Of a stretch of 47,148 nt of DNA, positions 1 to 8,940 are shown one piece after another. This stretch comes from Cymbomonas tetramitiformis (lineage: Eukaryota > Chlorophyta > Pyramimonadophyceae > Pyramimonadales > Pyramimonadaceae): NCBI GenBank assembly GCA_001247695.2, contig LGRX02033503.1, forward strand, positions 1-47,148, written 5' to 3'. The translations under genes were made by a program, and so were the position numbers. Below the pieces are notes generated by a model. It saw nothing but the letters and a program-made list of their open reading frames with translations, was not told the origin of the DNA and did not search any database. How positions within the stretch are numbered: position 1 is the first letter of the stretch; every line of letters begins with the position of its first letter.

Positions 1-1
1 G

Positions 2-430
2 TGCACGGCATTGCTAAGACGATATCCTGACCTCATTTCGCCCCGTGCAATAGAGTTTGGGGCTCTACCCCAAGATCTGCGCGAGCCCACCAGTGCCGAC
101 TTTATACGAGCAGGAGCTCTTCAAGGACGCCAGTGGGTCATGGTATGTGGGTTCCCATGCCAGGATCTCTCCCCTGCTGGAACACTCACAGGCCTGGATG
201 GCAGGCACAGCAAATTATTGTATGAAGTGGTCAGGCTTCTGTCCACACTCCAGCAGCTGCAGCAGCAGAGGCCTCCAGGCTATATCCTAGAAAACGTTTC
301 TCCGCTGTCACACAGACCTGGAACCAAGATCAGGGACGAGGTGTTCCCGTACATTGCCAGCGTCATTGGCCGACCAGTGTCCTTTGATGCAGCACAAGCA
401 GGCGCTTACGCACACCGATTGCGAGCGTAG
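2..430 (+). CDS. C5 cytosine DNA methyltransferase domain, N-terminal part (partial, ends at in-frame TAG)
   Basis: The frame is open to the left edge of the window. It contains the cytosine-C5 methyltransferase catalytic loop GFPCQDLSPAG (motif IV, with the Cys nucleophile of Pro-Cys-Gln) at about 164-196. The ENV motif (motif VI) lies near 291-299, and an AQAGAYAHRLRA stretch corresponds to motif VIII. In this family the Cys attacks C6 of cytosine and the ENV Glu assists, so a methyl group from SAM is placed on C5. The spacing from PCQ to ENV and the AHR-containing motif VIII recall DNMT3/DRM-like enzymes more than bacterial ones, but this is a judgement by eye. A TAG at 428-430 ends the frame inside the domain. 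Downstream codons in the same frame continue the domain without loss, so the stop is a nonsense change, a readthrough site or a sequencing error. Confidence 0.8.
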   Translation, partial: CTALLRRYPDLISPRAIEFGALPQDLREPTSADFIRAGALQGRQWVMVCGFPCQDLSPAGTLTGLDGRHSKLLYEVVRLLSTLQQLQQQRPPGYILENVSPLSHRPGTKIRDEVFPYIASVIGRPVSFDAAQAGAYAHRLRA

Positions 431-3400
431 TGGAGCAACTTGTTCCAGAGCCACCAGTTTCGCTCCGTCATGAGCAAGGTGGTGAGACCAGAAGGACGAA
501 TCGTATCGTCAATCATATGCAAGGGCTGGCATCCCAGGCCAGTGATAAGGACAGACCGCGCGCCTCACTACGTGGTGAATGTGGTGGGAGAACCATTGAG
601 GGCACTTCCCACCATCATGGCGACGCAAGGGTCAAGAGCGTTCAGGAGAGCGAGAATGGGCACCGTGGTGCGCAACCAGGACGATGAAGACGCCGAGGAA
701 GAATCTCGAGAAGTGAACCTCGACGAGAAGGCGCGAGCCATGGGCTACAGCGCAAGTGATCTACGCATGGCCGATGGCCTGAACGACGTAGAATTGGCAA
801 GCATTCTGGGCCTGGCCATGGATCGCAGGGTAATGGAGCTGCTGATGGCGGTCGCAGAAGCGAGCAGGAAGGGGCTCCCTCATAGCGAGGAATCCCCAGA
901 GGCAGAGAATTCCCCAGGACAGCCTATCGCTGTAGACAACAACTGGGCAGACCACGAGAGGTCGGACCTTCAGCAGAGGCAAGCTTTGCTGGCGGAATGG
1001 GTTGAGAATTCGAATGCGTATACCCAGCAGGTGGCGAAGACTATGACCCATCGTGACTGGGAGGAGAAGCTGCGGGTAATGTGCTCGCAAGGGCAGAAAG
1101 GTGCAGAAGGAATTGGAGCCCAGCGACAGAAGGCTGGAACCAAGAAGAAGAAGAAGAAAGAGTGGCAGCTCTACACCATGGCGCAGTATCGTCAGAGGCA
1201 TGAGAACCACTTCGTGAAGGAGGGCGCAACCCCAGCAGCGCGCATGGATGTGCCTGCCTGGAGTCCGCCTGCCAAAGATTCAGAGATGAGACTCCCCAGG
1301 TTGGCGTGCACCACCAGATTCGAGGACCTGATGGCCAGCGTGGCTGAGCAGCAGGTAGACCGTGACAAGCATCGAGATGTACACGATGATGCATGGTGCC
1401 TCAGATGGTTGAAGTCCAATGGTAGAGTGAGGTTGCCAGAAGAGGAAGTTCGTCGAGTAAGGAGGCGAGCAGCACGACATCGATGGGATAAGGCTACGGA
1501 CGAGATCTACATGGTCACTATGTCGGGCAAGGAGGTGAGAATACCTAAGCCTGCTGACCGTCTCGCGTTGGTTAAGGAATACCACTCCAGAACTGGACAT
1601 TGGGGCATAAGACGGACGCAGCATCTTTTGTGGCAGCACCATTGGTGGGCCGATTTGAAGAAAGACGTGGAGGCTGTGGTCACTCAGTGTGAGACCTGTC
1701 AGCGTGTGAAGACTCATTATGCGAGAGAGGAGGCATGTTTGTCCCCCCTTGAGATCGTGTCGTTCATGTATCGCTGGTCGCTGGATTTGGCATGGCCTTC
1801 GAGGAGAGAGACCAAGTCTGGCAACAACCGAGTGCTCATCATGACCGAGCACTACACCAGGTTCATAGTCTGCGTGCCCATTCCCGACAAGGAGGCGAGC
1901 ACCATCGCAGCGGCATTTCGCAGTCATGTCCTGGCTGTGTTTGGTGCGCCCGCAGAATGCTTGGTGGATGGAGGTAAGGAGTTTGAAGGCGAGTTCAAGC
2001 AGATGTGCAGAGACTGCCTGATCGACCGGCGAGTCACCTCGCCAGACTCACCAGAAGGCAATGGGCTGACCGAGCGAGTGGTACGCACTATGAAGTTCTG
2101 CTTTAAGAAGCTTGCCTTGGAGAAGGGTCTCGATTATGAGTGGGATGAGCAGCTCTGGCCACTAGTGCTGAGCTATAATGCAGCACGCCAGGAGTCCACG
2201 GGGGTGGCGCCGTTCACCATGTTGTTTGCCCAAGAGGCGGTAGTGCCGCCTGATTTGAAACAGGCACCCAACATAGATTTTGGTGCTGAGGTCGAAGATG
2301 AGAAGGATGCCAGAGTCAAGGACCTCCACCGGAGAGCACAGGTGGTGAGGCGACTGATGGTACACGCTGGTTGCAGCCTGGAGGTCGCACAGCATCGTGA
2401 TACACTACATTATGAAGGGAGAAGAGGTGGGGGCTATGAGCCTAGTCCACACCAGTTTAAGGTGGGCGATTTCGTCTACATCATCAGGCAGAAGCCTCGC
2501 AGCGGCATGGAAGTCGCGACCAAATCTGCCATTCTGAAGCTGGTCAAGATACAGCGAGATGGTGTGGTGGTGCTTGAGGACGCCACCAAGTTAAGAGAGA
2601 AGAGCACCGTGCAGAGCATCGCGCCATGTCACCTACAGGTGAAGGACCAGTATGACTGCAGTGCAGCCGTTCCCAGTAAGCACCTAGCATGTGAAGTGTG
2701 CAGGAAGACTGATGGGGAAGCAGAGATGTTGTTGTGCGACGCATGCAACAGGGGGTACCACTTGTGGTGTCTGACCCCAGCACTGGATGGAGTACCAGAA
2801 GGCGAGTGGCTATGTCCCAGGTGCTCAGGCACGGGGATGCAAGCCGCCAACGCTGAGGTGCAGACCCAGAAAGACGAGAGCTCTGGTGCCCTAGAGGACA
2901 GACTGGGCATGAAGGAGCAGCAATTGAATGAGAAGCTGTCTGCGGAGATGCGCCTGTTGCCAGCAGACGTGGGTCCCCGTCGGGTGGTGAAGGGAGACAA
3001 GTTTCAGCCTTGGCATGCCATCTCATCAAGGGAGATGCTGTTGAAAGAGGAGGACATGTTCTTGGGCATGCCAGATCAGATTGATTGGGGAAGGCAGGAC
3101 AAGCTCTCTGAGGCTGTGCAGATCTTCATGCCAGGGCACTGGAATGAGGGGCATCGCACGGTGCTGAGCAAGAAATATCGGGAACAGAAGGCCATGGCAA
3201 GGCATCTGAGGGATGCACCTCTTGTGCCTGCGTTGGCTGAAGAAGAAGTTGAAAGACGAGGAGAGCTGAGACACATGACTAAGGCTCAGGTGAGAGAAGC
3301 TAGCGCGCTGCAGTGGGGGCTTGAACTGGTTATCACAGTGCCCTCTGAGGTGAGGCGTTTGGCGACAGAGGTGGACTGGAAGTCCGTCGATGGCGTGTGG

Positions 3401-3928
3401 GACCCATGGGCAGGCACTGGGGTCATCAGTGAGGTGATGGTGGAGCAATGGCCGCAGTTGAGATTCATGAACAATGACTGGAACTCTCAGTTGGGTTGGT
3501 CTGAGGCGCATGACGCACTTCAGCCAGGTAACTATCGCATATGGAAGGAGAAGTATGGCGTTTGTGACGCAGTGGTGACCTCACCTTGGTTCGCAGCGCT
3601 GGATATCGCGTTTCCGTTGGCAGTAATGGCCAGTCGTGTGGTGGCGTGTGTCCACGTTCCATCTTATTACTTGACAGACATGACCGAGAGCAGGGCTGCG
3701 TACTTCAGACGATTGAGTCAGACGGGACGCTTGCATGTGATTGGACATCTGGAACATGGACCTATTGGCCGCAGGTGTATGTGGGTCTTGGTATTCAAGA
3801 ATCCGCTGGTCAGAGCCAGGATGTTACAGGGTGGAGAAGGTGAAGGCATTGGTATGTTCACTTTCAGTTTGGGCAAGTTCATGGCAGATGGTGATACGAC
3901 CCAGTATGCTGAACAAGCCCATATTTGA
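431..3928 (+). CDS. Retroelement polyprotein: C5-MTase C-terminus, integrase, PHD finger, SAM-methyltransferase-like domain
   Basis: The first Met in this frame is at 440, but the frame is continuous with the upstream domain across the TAG; residues below count from 440. Residues 1-145 complete the C5 methyltransferase (RALPTIM target-recognition-like block, then a C-terminal helix region). A Lys-rich run follows near 236-242. An HHCC zinc-binding domain lies at about 380-422 (H-x5-H, CETC). The integrase core has catalytic D449, D510 and E545, the D,D(35)E spacing. A PHD finger spans 751-795 (C4HC3 pattern, CEVC to CPRC), a fold that typically binds histone H3 tails. The last about 190 residues form a Rossmann-type methyltransferase with a SAM motif DPWAGTG (988-994) and TSPWF (1047-1051) in the place of the N6/N4 amino-methyltransferase (D/N/S)PP(Y/F) motif. 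The second Pro of that motif is Trp here, so activity is uncertain. The stop is TGA at 3926-3928, 37 bp before the LTR. Confidence 0.88.
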   Translation, partial: WSNLFQSHQFRSVMSKVVRPEGRIVSSIICKGWHPRPVIRTDRAPHYVVNVVGEPLRALPTIMATQGSRAFRRARMGTVVRNQDDEDAEEESREVNLDEKARAMGYSASDLRMADGLNDVELASILGLAMDRRVMELLMAVAEASRKGLPHSEESPEAENSPGQPIAVDNNWADHERSDLQQRQALLAEWVENSNAYTQQVAKTMTHRDWEEKLRVMCSQGQKGAEGIGAQRQKAGTKKKKKKEWQLYTMAQYRQRHENHFVKEGATPAARMDVPAWSPPAKDSEMRLPRLACTTRFEDLMASVAEQQVDRDKHRDVHDDAWCLRWLKSNGRVRLPEEEVRRVRRRAARHRWDKATDEIYMVTMSGKEVRIPKPADRLALVKEYHSRTGHWGIRRTQHLLWQHHWWADLKKDVEAVVTQCETCQRVKTHYAREEACLSPLEIVSFMYRWSLDLAWPSRRETKSGNNRVLIMTEHYTRFIVCVPIPDKEASTIAAAFRSHVLAVFGAPAECLVDGGKEFEGEFKQMCRDCLIDRRVTSPDSPEGNGLTERVVRTMKFCFKKLALEKGLDYEWDEQLWPLVLSYNAARQESTGVAPFTMLFAQEAVVPPDLKQAPNIDFGAEVEDEKDARVKDLHRRAQVVRRLMVHAGCSLEVAQHRDTLHYEGRRGGGYEPSPHQFKVGDFVYIIRQKPRSGMEVATKSAILKLVKIQRDGVVVLEDATKLREKSTVQSIAPCHLQVKDQYDCSAAVPSKHLACEVCRKTDGEAEMLLCDACNRGYHLWCLTPALDGVPEGEWLCPRCSGTGMQAANAEVQTQKDESSGALEDRLGMKEQQLNEKLSAEMRLLPADVGPRRVVKGDKFQPWHAISSREMLLKEEDMFLGMPDQIDWGRQDKLSEAVQIFMPGHWNEGHRTVLSKKYREQKAMARHLRDAPLVPALAEEEVERRGELRHMTKAQVREASALQWGLELVITVPSEVRRLATEVDWKSVDGVWDPWAGTGVISEVMVEQWPQLRFMNNDWNSQLGWSEAHDALQPGNYRIWKEKYGVCDAVVTSPWFAALDIAFPLAVMASRVVACVHVPSYYLTDMTESRAAYFRRLSQTGRLHVIGHLEHGPIGRRCMWVLVFKNPLVRARMLQGGEGEGIGMFTFSLGKFMADGDTTQYAEQAHI

Positions 3929-3955
3929 GTCTGTGCTACTGCACGCAGCAGCTAC

Positions 3956-3965
3956 AGATGGGGGA
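3956..3965 (+). other. Polypurine tract
   Basis: AGATGGGGGA lies immediately 5' of the LTR start TGTTGG. This is the position of the plus-strand primer in LTR retrotransposons and fixes the LTR boundary and the element's orientation. Confidence 0.7.
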
Positions 3966-4698
3966 TGTTGGAAATCTGGGCTTGCATGTAAGAGTTCAGC
4001 GTTCGATCTCAGGATATCAGAATTTTAAAAAATTTGTAGCTCTACGATCTTATGCTGTGTTGAGAATTGCTCGAACAGTTACCGGCACCAGTGAATATTA
4101 ATGACGCTTATGACCAGTCGCGAGTGTTAAGTTCGTTCGATTCCGAGAATGTTTGTACCATCATATGCACGCGTTTGCGACAGCTGTAACAAACGCCGGC
4201 TTCTCATGGTACCGCGCCGGGTTTGTTCAGCTGGTGACACGCATGACAGTGGTGACAGCATGACAGGCTTTGCGAAGATGACCATTTGTGAGATGCAGAC
4301 TTGTCAGAGAAGATATGGTCACTATCGAATGACCAGGGAATGATAAGATGAAGATGACAGTGACTCCTTTGCCGCTGACGTGTCAGTCAGAATGCGGTAA
4401 ACGGTAACATTGCTAGAGCTGGCATGGAATAATGACTTTCCATTGGCCAGATGAAGATTTAAGGGCTAGAACCCGTTACAGTTTTGGGAAATGTGACAGA
4501 GCATTGAGATATAAGTAGACTCTGACCGGAGGTCAGGCTAGTGGACTCATTATTGTTTTGCTTCGCAAGTACTAGGTGGCTGTTCGCGTGCCAGTGCTAG
4601 AGTGCTAAGACAGTTCTGCTCACAGCTTTTGTACACAATAATTCGTATTTTGTGGTTATAATATCAATTTTGACGGATATATTTTACTGCTGTTTTCA
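3966..4698 (+). repeat. 3' LTR of the methyltransferase retroelement
   Basis: It begins TGTTGGAAATC directly after the polypurine tract. A TG...CA ending is available at 4697-4698 (TGCTGTTTTCA), giving about 733 bp; the 3' end is inferred. It contains a TATA-like GATATAAG near 4509 and many short TGACAG-type repeats in the 4220-4400 part. Its first 218 bp recur at 4709-4928. Confidence 0.65.
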
Positions 4699-4708
4699 TA
4701 CTTTTTTA

Positions 4709-4928
4709 TGTTGGAAATCTGGGCTTGCATGTAAGAGTTCAGCGTTCGATCTCACGATATCAGAATTTTAAAAAAATTGTAGCTCTACGATCTTATATGC
4801 TGTGTTGAGAATTGCTCGAACAGTTACCGGCACCAGTGAATATTAATGACGCTTATGACCAGTCGCGAGTGTTAAGTTCGTTCGATTCCGAGAATGTTTG
4901 TACCATCATATGCACGCGTTTGCGACAG
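4709..4928 (+). repeat. Truncated second LTR copy in direct orientation
   Basis: This segment matches 3966-4183 almost base for base (few substitutions and a 2-bp indel). It starts at the same TGTTGG and stops abruptly after GCGACAG, where the two copies diverge. It is separated from the probable end of the first LTR by about 10 bp. It may be a solo or truncated LTR of the same family that served as the landing site, or a product of unequal LTR recombination. Confidence 0.75.
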
Positions 4929-6657
4929 GTTGTAGTGGGATGAAATCGATTAGTACCGTCACTCAAAGTTGCATTCCCGTCATAAGTAACTTCACTCTCA
5001 TCATCTACTACATATTATGACAAATGAAACCATATTGTTTGATGCACAAAATGTCCGCACCGCAGTATCAGTATAGCATTGGCATTATTAGCATGCGCTG
5101 TACAGAAATAAGAACAACGTATCCCTCTGTATCATACAGGAATGAAGCCAGCTACCCGTGGCGGATAATTGTGGTGAGGCATGCAAATGACGAAATCTAA
5201 AAAGTATATAAGATGCAACTATCAGCAGGATGAGCAACACTTTAGTGCAGGCGGCAGTTCACTACCACTTGCTTTGCAATTGGAATATGTCTGATCATAA
5301 GTGTAATGTGCACATCATCCCCTTGTCTAGTCGTAATCATCGCCATCAGAAATCCGCGCACTGCCATTCAAAATTGTTGCATTGACTCCACTAGTTGCAT
5401 TGGTTGTATTCGTATCAAAGCCTGTGGATTGAATACACAGAATCGAGTTTGCATCATCCTTCACTCATGCAATGACACCCATATAATTACATATAGGGAA
5501 GAAATAAGAGAGAGGAAATTACGCTTGCACGGGGTCGATGTAAACCCCCCTTGGCTCTGTATGTATGCATGCACAGTAAATATATGTATGTATACATGAG
5601 ATTCAAAGGCTTTGAGGCAGCATATAATGTATATGTCGCTGGCGGCAGCAGTAGCTAGAACCACTATAGCGCTGCCGACCTACATATATTATCCTTGGAT
5701 ACTTGGAATGGATAAGCAGGTAGGACTTCGTCAAATTTGACTTTCCTTACTGCTATTAAGTGTATCATTATCGTTGCTGATTGCAATTATTGTGCAATTA
5801 TGCCTTGCATTATTTTACTATTTCACTTCGATTGATTATGCAGACATTATATTGGTGCGAGGTGTTGACTCTAATGCTCCTGGCAGAAAGAAATCACGAC
5901 CATCGATACTTGACAGCAACGGACGGGATTTGCTCGAATGTAGATTGTTAAACATCAACCCTGGTTTTACCACAACGCACTTACCCTGTGTACCAAACAT
6001 ATAGGCATCCAATTGTAGACACGGACCGCGACTTAATTCGCGACACTTCTCCTTGATCTTCATTCGAATGCAGACTATCACTCTAGCTGGCCCACAGCAA
6101 TGCAGTTATCACCTTCCATCCATGCAGAATATATAATATGGTGAACAGGTGGTGACAGTCTTAGTCCCCAACCTTTTCCAAAACCCATTGGGCACTGTTG
6201 GCATATGTGATGGTATTTTTGGAGTGATATAATAGATATCTTTCCTGCTCCACCCCCACTGGTAGGTTTCCCCTTGTGGTTCCCATCACGGCTGGGTCCA
6301 TGGCTATCGGCGGGTCCAAAAGGTGATTTGCGTATTCTCTCGTACTTTTTCTGAAGATCTTTCAGGTGGGGGCTTCTATCAGCCTTCGTACACCTTCTGA
6401 TCGCCTTGTCTGACTCCCCGCCCAGTGGTTTTGTGTATAGGGGGGGCTCGCCCATCCAGTTCCGTATTGCAAGAACACTGTTTCACATACACACACATAT
6501 GGGTCTATCTAGTTCCGCATGTGTCCTAGGTACCCTGTCGGGTGGGGGCCTCTTTTGCTGTCTGCTGTGGGTCCTCCCATTGGGCACTCCTGACCCCCCT
6601 GTAAGCATTACTGTATTTATAGCAATCGCTACTCACTGGATCATGTGCGCATATTGA
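4929..6657. other. Intergenic, nothing recognised
   Basis: AT-rich sequence with no reading frame I can assign. A TATA-like AGTATATAAG sits near 5201, and short ATG/TGCATG-rich runs occur near 5560-5600. The longest minus frame (6078-6455) has no recognisable domain and biased composition, so it is not called. Confidence 0.4.
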
Positions 6658-6661
6658 TTAA

Positions 6662-7508
6662 CCCCTAAACGGCGAATTGTTCCGATATCGGAACAAGTCC
6701 GGTCGTGGGAATGTGCATCCATATGGCACCACATGCTCAAGGGTCGGCATAAGGAGCATTTCAAGGCGTTCAAACATGCCCTTTTGTGTGTTGCGAATGA
6801 CGAATCATTGGGATGGGTAGTGGATATACGCCATATATCTCACATACCAACATGTTCAACTAAATGCTAATTTTTGAAAGTTGGCCTTTGGGAGCTTGAA
6901 TATTGCGTAAAATCATACAAATTCGAGGCTAAAACCCGACGTTTCTGCCCAAATGGGTGGGACTAAGAAGGTGTATAACATGCCGCGTGTCCATTGGCAT
7001 CACCCTCGTGGTTGTATGCATCAACCATGCGATATATCACCAACAATATGGAGCAATCGTCCTAAATTGCGCCTAAGTATGGGTGAAAATTCCTTAAGTA
7101 TGGAAAACATTTACAATCGAGTGTTTTTTTGGTGTTTTTTTGGGTGTTTTCCCTAAAAACCGACATATTCACCGGGATAAATGTGTGCTACTGGTTGGGA
7201 ATGTGTCTATATATTACTTATTCTCAAGGTTTCATGACGGTAGTCACCCAAGTAAATCGAGATGCAAGTTGTAATGGGGGATTGAAGAAATTTTACTTGC
7301 CCAAAAAACACCAAATTTTGGCTTGGATATGTCATAAATCCGCATATATTGACGATAGGGATGCGTGTTATGATGCTCCTAAGCTTATATGATGGCCATA
7401 CAAGACATATATGACACTGTGCATGCACATCGAGGTCGCAAGAGACCACACCGAGTGCATTCTCGAAAACACCAGTTTTTGCATAAAATTCCAACCGCCG
7501 TTTAGGGG
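6662..7508. mobile_element. piggyBac-type MITE with TTAA target duplication
   Basis: The left end is TTAA (6658-6661) followed by CCCCTAAACGGCG. The right end is CGCCGTTTAGGGG (7496-7508) followed by TTAA (7509-7512). The 13-bp terminal inverted repeats are perfect and begin with CCC, flanked by TTAA. TTAA-specific insertion with CCY termini is the hallmark of piggyBac-superfamily transposons. The 847-bp interior is AT-rich and encodes no transposase, so the copy is non-autonomous and would depend on a transposase elsewhere. Kolobok elements also use TTAA, but the CCC termini favour piggyBac. Confidence 0.8.
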
Positions 7509-7512
7509 TTAA

Positions 7513-7954
7513 GGCAGTTATTGCGGATATGTGTATTGGTCTACTGAAAAAATTGACACTGACTTTTTAGGAGCCTTCTTGCTGTGCCAATTCCCCTTCT
7601 ACCTCCCTTCATACATACTGCCTCCCTACTGTATACCTTCCCAAGCTGTTTTCGCCCGAATGCTACATACAACGTGAATGCTATGTTCATTGTGAACTCA
7701 CTACTCGCGTTAAGATCGGGGTTTTCTGATTTAAAACCATACAGTATTGAGGGTGTAGTGTGCCTCCTTTTTGCTTATCATCTTTATCTACTGAGCACCT
7801 TGGAGTGCCGACATCGGTACAAAACCGGTATCAATTAGACCAAATAAGACACTGTATGTATCGACAAGTTCTGTCACCATATGGGTCGAGATTTTACAAA
7901 TACCATCGGTGTTGTTACCTACACGCGTACACGGGATTTGTACCATCGATTGCA
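7513..7954. other. Short unassigned spacer upstream of the truncated chromovirus
   Basis: About 440 bp of mixed-composition DNA with no supported gene. Similarity to the second chromovirus copy (46030 onward) begins near 7955, so the retroelement's 5' end, including any LTR, is missing here. Confidence 0.45.
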
Positions 7955-7955
7955 G

Positions 7956-8940
7956 GACTACCCGGATGTCATCATGGACCAAGTGAGGAGCGCGAGTCCC
8001 CCAACCGAGATCACCTCGTCCCAAGCAAGAGTCTTGGGCGGAAGCTGTACACCATCACCTCGCCCACCAGGAGGAGCTCGAGGGTCACGATCCAGAAGGG
8101 GTCGCGTACGGCGAGGGCGAGGAGGACTATGGGAGCGAGGGGGCTCTGGGGGCGACGAGACCACGGGCGTCTACGTCTGGAGCGACTTCCTGGGGACCTA
8201 CATCCCTGCGTTCGAGTGCGACGAGGACGAGATGGTCGCAGCGTGCATGCCCAACAGCGACGGCGACGCCGAGTCGGGGAACCACGAGGGCGCAGGGGAA
8301 AGCAGGCGTGAAGGGAAGGAGCCCGCTGTTGACACCCCTGGCTGGCTACGGGTGCTTCTGCATCGACAAACGCCGCGAGCGACGACAGCACCTCCGCCAG
8401 CACGACCTGCGGGGGAGATGGGTCCTCGAGGTGTGCACTCGGCGCCCCCTCCTGACCAAGGATCCATCCGGGCGGCTGAGAGAAGAGCGGAGGAGCTTAA
8501 GCTCACCAACCTCTCCTCACACATCCACAGCATGTACAGTGACAGTGCAACCACGGACCGCCCCTTCCTGAGCTCAGGCGTCATCATGGCCTCCGCGACC
8601 ATCGACGCCCTCAGGCAGGAGTGGAACGACGTTCTGCACATGCGGCAGCGTCAGAGTGAGGGCACCTTCTACCTCGGGGGACAGGTCTACTACGACCTGG
8701 CAGGACAGCAAGCCCAGCTCAGACGAGCCATAGTGAGGGAGGCCGAGTTCAACGGCGGCGGCGTGCAGCATCAGCGAGAACGCGCCGCATGGATGGAGGC
8801 CCTCGAGGACAAGGGTGTCTACCAGCTGCGCAACGTTACCTACAACCTGGGCGATGTCGTCAGAAGGCAGGAGGATTTCCTGGCCGACATCAGCCACCAC
8901 CTGCACGCCGCCGACGCCGACAGAAGCCGAGCAATGGTCG
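7956..8940 (+). pseudogene. gag-like protein, 5' part (frameshifted)
   Basis: The conserved core (8150-8690) includes SDFLGTYIPAFEC and an acidic Met-containing stretch, and ends in EGTFYLGGQVYYDLAGQQ. It aligns with the other copy at 46210-46735. Before 8150 the frame differs from that copy because of a small indel near 8022-8035, and it moves to another frame near 8925-8940. The function is inferred as a capsid-like gag precursor from its position ahead of the zinc knuckle; there is no recognisable catalytic motif. No start codon can be assigned because the 5' end is truncated. Confidence 0.6.

Larger units (their letters stand above)
1..4698 (+). mobile_element. 3' portion of a Ty3/gypsy-type LTR retrotransposon with methyltransferase domains
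   Basis: The window opens inside this element, so its 5' LTR, gag, protease and reverse transcriptase are not seen. What remains is one reading frame from base 2 to 3928, broken only by a TAG at 428-430. It encodes a C5 methyltransferase domain, an integrase, a PHD finger and a second methyltransferase-like domain. The coding part is followed by a purine-rich tract (3956-3965, AGATGGGGGA) directly abutting an LTR that starts TGTTGG at 3966, the expected PPT/3' LTR order. The long intact frame suggests a fairly young copy. Gypsy is preferred because the integrase has the HHCC and D,D(35)E layout, but the RT that would settle this is outside the window. Confidence 0.88.

Noticed and set aside
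761..3662. Several minus-strand frames of 60-215 codons opposite the polyprotein
   Set aside because: They are antisense shadows of a frame with clear integrase, PHD and methyltransferase motifs; none has a recognisable domain.
3921..4928. Possibility that the direct repeats are a CRISPR-like or satellite array
   Set aside because: There are only two copies of about 218 bp, starting at a polypurine tract with TG at the end, which fits LTRs.
6078..6455. Minus-strand 125-codon frame
   Set aside because: Lys/Gly/Pro-biased with no domain, no neighbouring exons and no regulatory context.
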